A stretch of 64,000 bases of DNA from Gigaspora margarita. Lineage: Eukaryota; Glomeromycota; Glomeromycetes; Diversisporales; Gigasporaceae. The position numbers and the translations under genes are program-made. Shown here in pieces: positions 36,542 to 47,660 of the stretch (the stretch's first letter is position 1; the number at the start of each line of letters is the position of its first letter). The notes beneath the pieces were generated by a model. The model saw only the letters and a program-made list of their open reading frames with translations. It ran no database searches and was not told the origin of the DNA. The stretch is taken from assembly GCA_009809945.1 (NCBI GenBank), contig WTPW01000660.1:282601-346600 (forward strand). Reading direction: 5' to 3'.

Positions 36542-37326
36542 CAGTCAACCCTCTCTAAATGCAACCCCCCTAAATGCAACCCCCCCTTAAATGCATGGCA
36601 ATTGCCTGGCCCCTTGAAGGGCCTTATAGCTAAATGCACGTTCTTTATTCTGCAATTGCATGCTATTCTCTTGGCCCATGCATATAAACTCCCCCTATAA
36701 ATGCAACCACGTGATCATGGGCACAGAATAACCAATCAAAATTCGATATTCTTTATGCTACTACCTAAAATACGATACCCCTCTTTTGGTCAAAAAACTT
36801 AAAAACGTCTTTGATCTGAAAATAAGCTGCCCTACGATCGACAATAGTTGCTACATAGTAAAGTCAACATTCTACTATGCAAATCGATTATTATCGCTTA
36901 AGTAAAAATATTTGGGAGAACAAAATACATATACACTAAAATTTTTAGCAAAATTGAAAAAGATTTTATTATTTGACTTTTGATTTTTACGCTCGACGAA
37001 AACATTAAAAATTTTTTTAAAAAATATATTTAATGAACATAAAAAATAAAAGTTAAATAATAAAATGTTCTCCAATTTGTATGAAAATTTCAGAAAATAT
37101 GCATCTTGATCTTCTGAACATATTTACTTAAGCGTTCATGATTAATTTATATAGTAACATTTGGACTTTACTATGTAGTGACTACTTGCGATCATAAAAA
37201 ACCTCTTAATTTTCATATGATTTTAAATAGTAATTCAATATGATTGGCTACTCTCTAATTGCAACCCTCCCTAAATGCACGCCTCAGAGCCTGTCCCAAT
37301 GACTTGCATTTAGGGAGGGTTGACTG
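36542..37326. mobile_element. pogo/Tc1-type non-autonomous element, 785 bp
   Basis: The ends CAGTCAACCCTCTCTAAATG and, reverse-complemented, CAGTCAACCCTCCCTAAATG are flanked by TA (36540-36541 and 37327-37328). The word CTAAATGCAA repeats three times in the left subterminus and again in inverse at the right. CAGT-type ends with TA targets are typical of pogo/Fot1-like elements. No DDE domain can be read; open frames at 36427-36639, 36875-37075 and 37255-37563 are not coding-like. Confidence 0.8.
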
Positions 37327-37330
37327 TACG

Positions 37331-37371
37331 AGGAAATAGCCAATTGGAGAGTGCAAATTTTGACTATTCCG
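37331..37371. repeat. Second copy of the 40-bp CCAAT-containing motif
   Basis: GAAATAGCCAATTGGAGA and then TGCAAATTTTGACTATTCCG match 20411-20450. It lies directly next to the TA flank of the pogo-type element. Confidence 0.5.
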
Positions 37372-37614
37372 GATCAGTGCGACAAAGAATCTGAACACAT
37401 GTAAAAGAAAAAAAATGAAAATACGCAAAAACTGATGTTTAATCGATTTTGGTATACTTATTGTAAATAGCAGGAATGGAATTTTGCATATAGTAAGCGT
37501 CAATCTAATCCGATAGCCCATTGTTGTAGTGATGTGATCCGTTGATCGATAACTGTTTGACATCCGTATTTTTAGTAATCCTGTATCGTCTGTATGCTTT
37601 TTGTAACTTCTCGA

Positions 37615-37740
37615 TCTACAGTTTAATATAGTTAACTACTCGAACTATAGGTTAACTGTAGTTAACTACACAAACTACAGGTAACTATAATTAACAGTAA
37701 AAGATATTGTAACTATAGTTAACTATAGTTAACTATTGAT
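37615..37740. repeat. TAGTTAACTA-rich array
   Basis: The palindromic word TAGTTAACTA and relatives (GTTAACTACA, GGTTAACTG) recur about ten times and lead into the first copy of the large tandem duplication. Confidence 0.7.
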
Positions 37741-38687
37741 ACTGTACAGATTGTAGTTAACTATTAAAATTGTTTAAGTTGTGCAGATTGATGTCATTTG
37801 TTTGATAAATATAAATAGCAGAATATCAATATAATACGTGTAATTCTGAAAATATCTTTTTTTATAATCTAATTCAGAGTTCATATATTTTAGTTAACTT
37901 GATTGGCTGAGAGTTTGGGTTTGTGCACTTTTGATTGGCTGTAACTGAAACTGTGGGAATTTTGGTTAGCGTGCTTTAACGTTTATGAATGATTGTGACT
38001 AAGAATTTTGAGTTTATGCACTTTAACGTAGGAATTTTAAATTTGTGCGTTTTGACGTTCTATTTATGCAAAAAACTTAAATCTCTTAATGCACAGTAAC
38101 TGCGTATTGGCTATAACCAAAATCTGCATGAATTTTAAGTTTGTGCGTTTTTGACAAACGTAAGTCTCTTGGTGCGCAGTAACTGCATANTGTAACTATA
38201 GTTAACTATAGTTAACTATTGATACTGTACAGATTGTAGTTAACTATTAAAATTGTTTAAGTTGTGCAGATTGATGTCATTTGTTTGATAAATATAAATA
38301 GCAGAATATCAATATAATACGTGTAATTCTGAAAATATCTTTTTTTATAATCTAATTCAGAGTTCATATATTTTAGTTAACTTGATTGGCTGTAACCGAA
38401 AACTGTGAGAGTTTGGGCTTGTGCGCTTTTGATTGGCTGTAACTGAAAACTTTGGGAATTTTGGTTTGCGTGCTTTAACGTTTTTGAATGATTGTGACTA
38501 AGAATTTTGAGTTTATGCATTTTAACGTAGGAATTTTAAATTTGTGCGTTTTGACATTCTATCTATGCAAAAAAACTTAAATCTCTTAATGCACAGTAAC
38601 TGCGTATTGGCTATAACAAAATCTGCATGAATTTTAAGTTTGTGCGTTTTGACAAACATAAGTCTCTTAATGCGCAGCAACTGCATA
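37708..38687. repeat. Tandem duplication of about 485 bp with N at the junction
   Basis: Copy 1 is 37708-38189 and copy 2 is 38191-38687, both starting TGTAACTATAGTTAACTATA and ending AACTGCATA. Copy 2 has a short extra segment near 38390. A single N (38190) at the junction suggests the assembler may have collapsed a longer array. Internal words TTGATTGGCTGTAAC and GTGCGTTTTGAC also repeat. No coding frame. Confidence 0.9.
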
Positions 38688-39168
38688 TCTATTTATCCTC
38701 TTTCTTTTCTTATTATAAAATGAAGGCATTTATGCAAATGTACCTTTTTTGAAATATGATCGTTTAATACTTTGAAATGTTTACGTTGTTTATGAAATGA
38801 AGATTACATTGTAATTTCGATTAAATTGATTAATTAGCATTTATAGTTGTCTTTGAGAATAACAGGTAATTTTTGTAACTGAATTTTTTATGGTAGAAAT
38901 TATAATTAGATGAAGCAAGCTAACTCCACCTTAAGTGGTGATTGGAATAGCAAATGAGTTCTGTAACAGAATTTGATACATTACTAATGATTAAATCATA
39001 TCAATTATAAAAAATCCTACCATTGTGTATACTATATTTGCGACTTAGTTTGTAACAGAATGTTTTACAGTATTCGTGTTAGAAAACTATAATTGTAATG
39101 TTAACTAATGCAACCTTAATCAAGAATTTTTTGTAGTAGTTAATATAATTAAAAATGCTAAATAAGAT
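38688..39168. other. Gene-free stretch with TTTGTAACAGAAT words
   Basis: TTCTGTAACAGAATTT and TTTGTAACAGAATGTTTTA near 38955 and 39050 resemble the tandem units at 56277-57060. Otherwise nothing was seen. Confidence 0.4.
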
Positions 39169-39200
39169 GGGTGGCGCGAATGCGCCACCCGTCACACTAG
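39169..39200 (+). mobile_element. Helitron-like 3' terminus
   Basis: A perfect 9-bp GC stem GGGTGGCGC/GCGCCACCC with loop GAAT is followed after six bases by CTAG and then T. A GC hairpin shortly before CTRR, with insertion before T, is the usual Helitron end. No matching TC 5' end could be located upstream. It lies about 110 bp beyond the stop codon of the pepsin-like gene, on the opposite strand sense. Confidence 0.5.
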
Positions 39201-40550
39201 TTTTAATACATAAAAACAAGATTTATAATATGCTCTTTATAAACTTAAATTTAATTCAATTTATTAACTAAACTTTAACTCTTGGTATCTAGTACAACTG
39301 CGTTGCTCAATTATCTTGGAATTGTAGTCAACGTTACTGCCCACGGATCGTTTGTAATGTCAACATTTAAAGACTCATTATCAGCCATACCAGGCATATA
39401 ACAAGTGCCTGTATTAGGGTCACGACCAGGATAAGCTACAAAATCATACACAGTGGCATAATATGCTAAATAACGGTTTATATAATAATAACCATCACCA
39501 TCAATATCACTTGGACTTATCGGAAAGGATACTTTTATACCATAACTAGTATCCATATACAAGCACCCTGTTAATTGAGGAACCTGCACTTTTATTCCAA
39601 CCTACAAAATATAAATTATTCGAAAAAATTAGAAAACTAATATTGTCAGAAAAAATTCACAATATTGTAAATACGCACAGAATAATCCCTTCTTGTGATT
39701 TTCCATAGATCATTCGAAACATTGGCTGTTAATGAAGGAGTATGAACTAAATAATCTCCAGTACAATTATAATTGTCACTTTGTGGGTTTGAATAAAATT
39801 CAATAGAATATGAAGAGTTGTTTTGCACATTATAATTATCACCTAGATAGTAGTATCCGTCAGAATCAGTATTGTCTACAGAAAATTATTGAGACCTTTT
39901 TTCTTGATCAGTTATTTTCAAACATTTTATATATGTATTATCAAGCAAAGAAATAGGGATTTGAACGTTTACTCTGATCTGCAAAAGTTAATTTAAAAAT
40001 AATTAGAAAATGATAATATTATATAAGGTATATATTATATTGTAAAACAAGATAAATACGTACACCAACGGGACCGTAATTAATATATCACTTCGAAGAG
40101 CAATGCCAAATTGTGATTTTGCTTGATCGAAGACCATATAAAAATTCTTTTAATTATTATTTAATAATTTAGATTATTAATAAATATGAAATTATAATTA
40201 TAATATAAACATTTTTATATAAATTACCATAATAAAAGTACTTCCAAATACCCAAGAACTGGTATCATTAGAGCCGCCAGTAATTAAAGATTCACATTTG
40301 TTTGTTCCATTTATAGGATCCTTAAAAATTACGCTTGATGATAATCTCCACTTTTTATTTGCAATTTCAAAAGATAAATCAAAAGTCGATGAAATGTTAC
40401 AATCTACAATTGCATCTCCATTAGAATAATTGCCTCCAGCTAATTGATTTACAATTTTACTGGCACTATTATCAGCTAACTGGATGTTTTGGATTTCACT
40501 GTTCAACCAAATTACCCCAGTTATATTAGTTGCAATATTATTTATATATA

Positions 40551-41625
40551 TGGGGGGGTGTCAGTAGAAACCAGGCAAATTGTTTTTAGTAAGTTTTTTT
40601 AAAACTTTAATGGGTATCCGTTTGCAGTACTAAATTTAGTACAATGTACTAAATTTAGTACAGTTTTAAAAGTTAAATTTTGAAAATTTGGTATTAATAA
40701 CTTTAAATTAAATTTATCCAATATATAATCCTATATTTATATTTCATTTTGGTATATTTAAAAATCAACTTCTTATCAAAAGTTATATCAATGTATTTAA
40801 AAATTAGATTGCTACTAAAAGTGTGACCAAAAAAACACTAAATTATAAATAGCAAAAAATTTACTTAATAAAATTTTGTTAAATGTTTATTAAGGCTGTA
40901 GAGATAATTTTTCTGATTCTAATGATAGTAAAATCATTAAAATTGGTTCAGTATATAAGAAGTTATAAGTAATTTAAGTTTAGAAATTTTTTACTATGTT
41001 TTTACTATGTTTTACTATATAAAATATATAAAAGACTAACCATTTTTAGATGTGCGTCACTATAAAACAGGTTTATTTAAACTATTTAAAAAAATTATTA
41101 TTTATTTTTTTTAACTATACCAAAATCAAAATTGGATCTCAAACATTCCAAAAATTTATTTTTTTTTTTAATTTTATTACAAGTTTTTGTATACTATGAT
41201 GTTTTTACTGCTGTACTAAATTTAGTACGACAGAATTTAAGAACAATACAGCAAGTTTAAGAGTAAGCTATAAAAAATTTTTATTAATAAATATTACTAA
41301 AATTGTACAAAAAGATAGTTCTAATATTCAAATATATTTTGGCAAAATTTGATTAAATTTGGTCAAATAATTAGTTCAAAATTATTTTTTTTGTGTGTAC
41401 TAAATTTAGTACAAAGGCCAAACGGATACCCATTAAATTAAAATATCTCGACAACTATTAAACCAAACTTGATAAATTTTTTTTATATTAATTCTATAAC
41501 TATATAGAATTAAAATAAAAAAATTTTATCAAGTTTGGTTTAATAGTTGTTAAGATATTTTAATTCAAAGTCTAAAAAAAATTTACTTAGAAACAATTTG
41601 CCTGGTTTCTACTGACACCCCCCCA
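40551..41625. mobile_element. TA-flanked palindromic MITE inside the pepsin-like exon
   Basis: The ends TGGGGGGGTGTCAGTAGAAA are perfect inverted copies, flanked by TA (40549-40550 and 41626-41627). Without the element nested in it (40611-41432 plus one TTAA) it is a near-perfect palindrome of about 249 bp; both arms carry ACTATTAAACCAAACTTGAT. Removing it with one TA joins VNVTNI to YINNIATNIT in frame in the surrounding gene. Confidence 0.85.
40611..41432. mobile_element. TTAA-flanked element nested in the MITE
   Basis: The ends TGGGTATCCGTTTG are inverted copies, flanked by TTAA (40607-40610 and 41433-41436). TTAA targets are typical of piggyBac-type transposons, though the end sequence is not one I recognise. 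Both subtermini carry the 16-bp palindrome GTACTAAATTTAGTAC. No coding capacity. Confidence 0.75.
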
Positions 41626-43001
41626 TATATTGGTAACATTAACCATTATTTGCTGATTTGTTATGAGTTGCGCAAGAGGTTGATATACTATATTACTTTC
41701 ATTATTTCTAAGAATAACAATGCAAGATGAGTAATTTATAATACTGTACCTAATTATTTACTGCGACTTTTTTTTGCTAATGTTTTCACAGTTGACTTTT
41801 TTATAAAAATTTTTTTGAGTTATTACACTATCTTAGCGAATTTACAAAATTTAAATAAAATGAATTAGTAGAGACAATAAATATGGGATATGTATTGATT
41901 AGCACTTTTTTTTTGAAGATAGTCGATTATTAAATTTTGTTAAGTTTTATTAGAGTTTATAATTATTGCAGTAAGGTTTTATATTAATATAAATTTGATA
42001 AATCCACTGAGATAGGTAATTGCATCAATTTGGGTTTTTTACGGCAGCAATTTAAAATGCGAAATGAAAACTTGATACTAACCTATGATATATCTTAAAT
42101 CTATTCCTCCAAACATAATTGACCCACCAGCATCTTCGGAGAGCACAGAAAGAGCGATTCCTATAATTTGATTCTAAATAAATATTGAGAATTGATTAAA
42201 TAATATAGTATTATCATTAAAAAGATACACAGGACAATAAAACTTTATTTACTTACAGCAAATTTATTTAGTATGTACTATTTTTGATACCAATGTTAAA
42301 ATTCAATATAACAAATACATAAATAAAAAAAAAAAATACAGCAAATAATTAAGAATATTGAGATAATTACATTTTGGTAAGGCACAAGACCAATTTGTCC
42401 AATAGTTGTATCCGGAATGGTTATGTTTTCGCTTCCTTTTATATTCTTAGGTAATCCAATTTTCATTTGTTCGAATACTTGATTATTAATTATAATCGTA
42501 TCATTGGCCCATATACTCTGAAGTTCATGTCCATTGACATATTTAATTATGAATTCCTCAAGGTCACTTGAACTAGTATTCGAAAGAGTTGTATTAAAAA
42601 AATTTGTTGTTCGAATATTGCAAGCATCTCCAAATGGATCCATACAAATTTCACTGACAACCCAGAGTAAATTATATGTTGTGTCTATCGGTATATTCAA
42701 TGGTTGAGATGGGGTTCCAAATTGAATTGGAAAGTACCATTGCATTAAAGATCGATCAAAGGTAAGATTTATTTGTAGTGGCGTGGCAATAGGTGTTGTG
42801 ACAGGTGTGGTGACAGGAGCAGTGGTGGTAGTAAGAGATCCTTCTCCATCTCTCTTCCATTTCTGATCAATGTTAAGTTTTTGTGCACTTTTATTATATA
42901 TTTGCACATTAAAAATATACAAACAAAAAATTGGAAAAAATTATAAGTAAAATGTAGTGTCGTTTTAGTCGACGGGTATAAAGCCTGAACGAGAAGACCA
43001 T

Positions 43002-43892
43002 AACAGAATATTGTAAACTAGTTGTAAATGAATTATCGATTTAAATGTGAAATTTATATAATAATGACATGAGTCATTTATTCCTGGTTCTTATTTGAAT
43101 TCTGCCAAGGGAAAATCTGTAGTTCTTATAATATGATGAATTACAGATATTCTTGGCGGCACTCATTTATACTTCTATACTATTTTTTTATGCTTGTCGT
43201 CATCGACCGGATCACAGATTTGGATGATCGGGAATCTTTTTATTTCTTATTGATTATATATCCATTTTTTTCTTTTAATGATTATTACAAATTGTTTTTT
43301 TTTTTTTAACAGTAGAATTGCTAACGAAATAACTAAATATAAAAATTGTTACCTAACAATAAGAAAATAAAAGAAGTCATTTACTATACCTATAATAAAG
43401 CTAAACTTTATAGAGTACTAACGTTGATTATATAAATAGTATAGAAGTATGATATAAATCTGGGAATAATGGACAATTTTTCGAAATCATTATTTTATAA
43501 TGGCGTTAATCCTAGGAATAACTTTTTCACAAAATATCCATTTCGTTATAAAGAAAGTTGACGTAATTCAAATGAGAATTTAATCTGAATTAGAGGGGAC
43601 TAGAATGTACGATGGGAATATATTGCATAATGTTCATGTTTTTCTCATAAAATGTGTATCATATATTCCGTGGTACCATATTAATTTTTTTTTTTTTAAA
43701 CAAAAAAATAAAAAATAAAAAGCTATATCATTCATGCCGAACTAATTTCAGAATTGTATTAGACTTCAATAGCTCATAAAATCTTTGTTTTGTCTTTTAA
43801 TGTATTTGATTGACAGGATTTGAAAAATCACAAAGATAAAAAGTACTTTAACGCATATAAAAAGAAACGTTAAATTAGTGAATTTATAGGCA
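43002..43892. other. Upstream region of the pepsin-like gene, no gene seen
   Basis: AT-rich with a T-run near 43300 and 43690. No element ends or coding frame could be supported. Confidence 0.35.
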
Positions 43893-43900
43893 TCTCCCAC

Positions 43901-44621
43901 TAATGATGCTGTACAATGACGAAACCATTTCGTCAGCAACTTCGAATTGACGAAAGATGACGAAAATGACGAATCCCGTGACAAATGACGAAGCTCATGA
44001 TGAAGCATATATTAAATGTAAAAAAAAAATTAAAAAAAGGTGTGTGTCATTGAGTACTAATTAATGATAACAAATTAGCCATGTGAACTTAATGTTTTCA
44101 TTATCTTATCTACCTAGTTTCTATTTTTTTGGCAATTTTATCCAACATTATCTGATGATCTGTATCACTCAAATGAAGAAAACTACCGATAACAGAAAAA
44201 TTATGGGAAATTACAGATCTTAGGATAAAGGAATTTACGTACGTACGTAGATCAGTGTAGTATAAGTGGGTGTAAAATTTCCTTATACGATTTTGCCATT
44301 CATAATCTGTTGTAATCTCAAAAATTATCCGTTTTCAGATTCATTGTAATGTAGATCTAAAATTAATCATTTTATGAGGCTGTCAATTAAAAATTGCTAT
44401 ATTTTCATATAGATAAACGAAAATTACGATGAAATAGCTGTAATTTTGAAAAAATTAAGATTCTGAATATCCAGAGGTCGTTATAATGGATTATTAGTCA
44501 AAATAATTTCGCCAAGGGTTTCGTCAATCGTCAGTAGCTTCATCAAATCGTCAAAATTCTTCAGACGAAACCATTGACGAACCATTTCGTCACGCAAAAA
44601 TAGTTTCATCAGGCATCATTA
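43901..44621. mobile_element. hAT-type element with GACGAAA words
   Basis: The ends are TAATGATGCTGTACAATG and, reverse-complemented, TAATGATGCCTGATGAAA. The flanking 8-mers TCTCCCAC and TATCCCAC match at 7 of 8. GACGAAA or its complement recurs about ten times in the two subtermini. The interior has no coding frame beyond a small reverse-strand one that starts in the left end. Confidence 0.75.
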
Positions 44622-45202
44622 TATCCCACGGCCCATGCTCGCTTATGTTAGGATTAAGGCCTATGCTAGGACTAATGTTGGCAGCCTTAATAGCAAAATC
44701 TCTCAAGGAAAGCCTTTTTGTTAAAAAAAAAAGTATGCAAATTTTTTGATTTTCCTTATCGTATCACGTTGCACGAAAATCGCGGTTCGCTATTGGATGG
44801 AGGGAAACATCTCCCGTGAGATACACATTTCCCGCGTGAGAGCACCTTCAAAATTATGTGATCAGCAAATGATCGACCATCACATGGAAACTTCCTATAA
44901 AACTAGTCCCCATACGTGCTGTAAAAGTAGTATCTACGTAAGTCATTCCTAAATTTTGAAACGACGCAAATGATTTCTCAATCGGTGAAAAAATTAAAAA
45001 GATAAAATTATATGACCAAGTGATAAAAATTATACAATATTAATAATTTACTTATATCATAAACGCTCATTTGCATAAATAAAAATTTATACAAAATTTT
45101 ATATAAAGAATTAAAAAATCCCCTTATAATAAAATTATCATCTCATCACGAGTGTCCTGTACATTTTGCACGTGTAAAATTTAGATGCCATAAATGGTCA
45201 TG
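44622..45202. other. Gene-free stretch
   Basis: A plus-strand frame at 44746-44952 has no family resemblance. Nothing else could be supported. Confidence 0.35.
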
Positions 45203-45210
45203 ATCACATG

Positions 45211-46058
45211 TAGGGATGGGTTCGGTCAGCTAGGTCAGCTATCGGTCAGCTATCATCGACTATCGACTAGTAGCCGACTATAGCCGGCTATAGCCGATAA
45301 ATTACTTGATTAATTTCTTAATCAATTTTTCAATCAAGCATATAAACAAGTGCAAATAATTATATTTTTATATGTTATACAGTTATACATATTAGAGTAC
45401 CCTAGCCATGGCGAAAAAAGGTTCGGGCCACATGCTGTAAGCAGCCAATCAAATTAATCAAAATATTGAAGATCCGATCTACATTTCAAAACAATCTAAT
45501 TCTGGTCAAATTTGTAGATCATTTGGCCTATTAAGTAATTTCTCTGCTGTGACGTAAAAATTTCACTGTCACGTGATTTTTGGGCAATAAAATAACGAGA
45601 TCCCTTTTATTTTCCTTTCTTTATCAAAATCCCAACCACTGATCAGGTGTAATGTAACACAAGCGGAAGATCAAATAAAAACGTCCGCTTCGCTCATTTC
45701 CCTAAAATTTACATAAGAAATCACCTTTAGCGCCCTAATAAAAAATTCAGCGATGTTACTATATGTCTTGCTAACATCAAGCCCTATAGGAGTCAAAAAA
45801 CGAACTTGAAGTTTTTTGGGCATAGTCACGTGATAGTGAAAAAGTGATGGCGATCCTGGGGAAGATGCTAGGGTATTTCTTGCAATAATTCTATATAATT
45901 TGTACACAATGCTGAATTAAGCAATAATATGATTTATTAGCCAGGAAATAAAAAATTTGGTATCGGCTCCCGGTCAGCTAAGCCGTTATAGTTGACTACA
46001 TCAACTACGGCTATAGCTGATCGGCTAGCTGACTATTAGCTGACCGAACCCATCCCTA
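45211..46058. mobile_element. hAT-type element with GGTCAGCTA words
   Basis: A perfect 8-bp duplication ATCACATG flanks it (45203-45210 and 46059-46066). The ends TAGGGATGGGTTCGGTCAGC are inverted copies. GGTCAGCTA and TAGCCG(A/G)CTA words repeat in both subtermini. A possible inner TA-flanked insertion (45400-45873; CCCTAGC/GCTAGGG ends) would explain the different middle, which holds an unrecognised minus-strand frame at 45671-45907. Confidence 0.9.
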
Positions 46059-46296
46059 ATCACATGTCATAAGAAATTCACAATATTGATTATATCAAAT
46101 ACACGTCGCTAGCGTTAATGGCCCTTATGACATATAGTATCATGTTAATTGCTTGCTTGGTAAGTGTAAGTGTGTAAATGAATTTTAGCTTTTAAGGGTA
46201 TGTGTAATTCATAGTAATAGATCAATTATGAATAAATGACGAATCTGTTACACATTAATTATGCAAATGATCAGCAGATTTAATAATCGTCATAAC

Positions 46297-47006
46297 TAGT
46301 GTTCTGACCCATCACCCCGGGTCACCCGGGTGAACACTAGGTAATAAAAAAATTCTGCTACGGGTCACCCAGGTGAACACTAAGTNNNNNNNNNNNNNNN
46401 NNNNNNNNNNNNNNNNNNNNNNNNNNNNNNNNNNNNNNNNNNNNNNNNNNNNNNNNNNNNNNNNNNNNNNNNNNNNNNNNNNNNNNNNNNNNNNNNNNNN
46501 NACATAAAATTTCAAAAAAAAAGTAGGTTAAAAAAAAGAAAAAGACAAATTAAAAAAATTGGCTTAGAAAAAAAAAAGCCATTTTATGCTATTTTTACTC
46601 CTCTCACCCTTTCTTTTTCTCAACCTTTCTTTCACTCACCCTTTCTTACTCTTTTTCTTTCTTTTATTCTCTCTCTTTCTCTCTCTTCAATTTGTTTGAT
46701 CAACTTATATTAATTTATAGATTATTACAGGTTATCAATTTGGCAGGATCAGTTTGGGAGTTATTCGTTGGCAGGTAATATAAGGTATACAAGTGAAACT
46801 AAAAACAATAAATATATAGCTAAAATAAGTAATATGAAACAAAACATTACCTATTATAACCAATCCATATAGGTCACCCATGTGGGTGACCCACAGGTTT
46901 ACCCAGGTTATCTGCAGGTTGACCACTTGAGTGGGCCATAATTTAACCCAGGTCACCCACCCACCCACTGGTGACCCAGTTGATACTTATCTGGGTCAGA
47001 ACACTA
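46297..47006. mobile_element. hAT-type element with GGGTCACCC words, gapped
   Basis: A perfect 8-bp duplication GTCATAAC flanks it (46289-46296 and 47007-47014). The ends TAGTGTTCTGACCC are inverted copies. GGGTCACC and GTGACC words recur in both subtermini. A run of 116 Ns (46386-46501) lies inside, probably because the subterminal repeats defeated assembly. A CT-rich tract (46600-46690) lies in the interior. Confidence 0.9.
46386..46501. other. Assembly gap (116 N)
   Basis: An N run inside the GGGTCACCC element; the real length is unknown. Confidence 0.99.
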
Positions 47007-47094
47007 GTCATAACTGATAAATTTTTCCATATTCTTTTTGGATATAACAAAGTCAATTGAATTTTTTTAATAAATTAGCTGTTAATCAATTTAT

Positions 47095-47415
47095 TTTTCT
47101 TCAAAAAGCATTGGTACAACTGGTCATGTAGTTGAGTAAATGCCAGCTAGCCAAAGGTGCCAAAAATAAATTCAATTAAAGGATATGAAGTTCGCAGAAT
47201 ATATTATGAGTAATTTTAGCTAAGAAATCAAACTAAAACAATGATATGCTTCTGGAAATTTAGCAAGTGAGATTGCACCAGGTATCATTATAACAGTAGA
47301 ATGAGTAAGAGGTAGAACTTGCAAGAAGTAGTATTAGCTAGTGGTTTCCTGCCTGCTTGAAGCAGGCTAGCTGTTAAATAGAAAAATAGCAGAATTAGAA
47401 GACTGCAGTATATAG
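47095..47415 (+). repeat. Dispersed repeat module A, copy 1 (partner at 47933-48245)
   Basis: It shares AAAGCAT..GTACAACT, GCTAGCCAAAGGTG, GATTGCACCAGGTATCAT and TAGCTAGTGGTTTCCT with 47933-48245. The plus strand of the partner reads EIAPGIIITVE and QYQLVVSYLLKADWLLNRKI with stops, so it may be a decayed coding segment of an unidentified element. Confidence 0.75.
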
Positions 47416-47424
47416 TGAAAGCAG

Positions 47425-47660
47425 TTGGGTCAAGCAATTTGTTTGCTGAAGAATAATATAATAAAGTGAAAAAAAGTATCAAATCAGCTTGTTGTCATTA
47501 GTTATTTATATTAGTAGAGATCAGTGGCTTTTCTATTACATGTTTCTGGTTACGCTACTTAATTTATACAATTTGACAATTGATTCAATCTCTAATTCTG
47601 ATCCATGCCATTGCCCCATAATTTGATAGTCAGGGTGGTTGCATATAGAAAAACAAAGTC
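47425..47660 (+). repeat. Dispersed repeat module B, copy 1 (partner at 55975-56205)
   Basis: It shares TTGTCATTAGTTATTTATAT, ATCAGTGGCTTTTCTATTAC and GATCCATGCCATTGCCC with 55975-56205, in the same orientation. Confidence 0.75.

Larger units (their letters stand above)
39311..43001 (-). pseudogene. Secreted pepsin-like aspartic protease homologue, catalytically degenerate
   Basis: Family A1 (pepsin) homologue. A possible first exon (ATG 43001) gives a signal peptide and joins through a 37-nt intron to a Thr/Pro-rich linker. The N-lobe follows (42900-42372): WYFPIQFGTPSQPLNIPIDT, LLWV, VFEQMKIGL. A possible 21-nt microexon is at 42257-42277. The next exon (about 42176-42095) has AGGSIMFGGIDLRYI. 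The C-lobe (about 41750-40233) includes SSWVFGSTFIM, then NFYMVFDQAKSQFGIALRSD (about 40150-40070). Two tandem C-terminal modules (about 39980-39660 and 39600-39314) share DxDGDGYYY-type and SNDLW/TNDPW motifs of unknown function. The first active-site DTGS is DTTY; the second Asp motif is missing (CIVILRNNES). An in-frame TAA near 39890, a phase mismatch before the C-lobe and a MITE at 40551-41625 point to a pseudogene or pseudoenzyme. Confidence 0.65.

Noticed and set aside
37255-37563. 102-codon minus-strand frame
   Set aside because: It runs from unrelated flank into the TIR of the pogo-type element and resembles no family.
39169-39200. Rho-independent terminator
   Set aside because: Strong GC stem but no T run on either side, and the context is eukaryotic; a Helitron end explains the CTAGT.
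17652-43001. Ciliate micronuclear DNA, suggested by TA-bounded insertions
   Set aside because: TGA and TAA act as stops, introns are of fungal type and size, and the gene families are typical of Glomeromycotina; only the analogy is kept.
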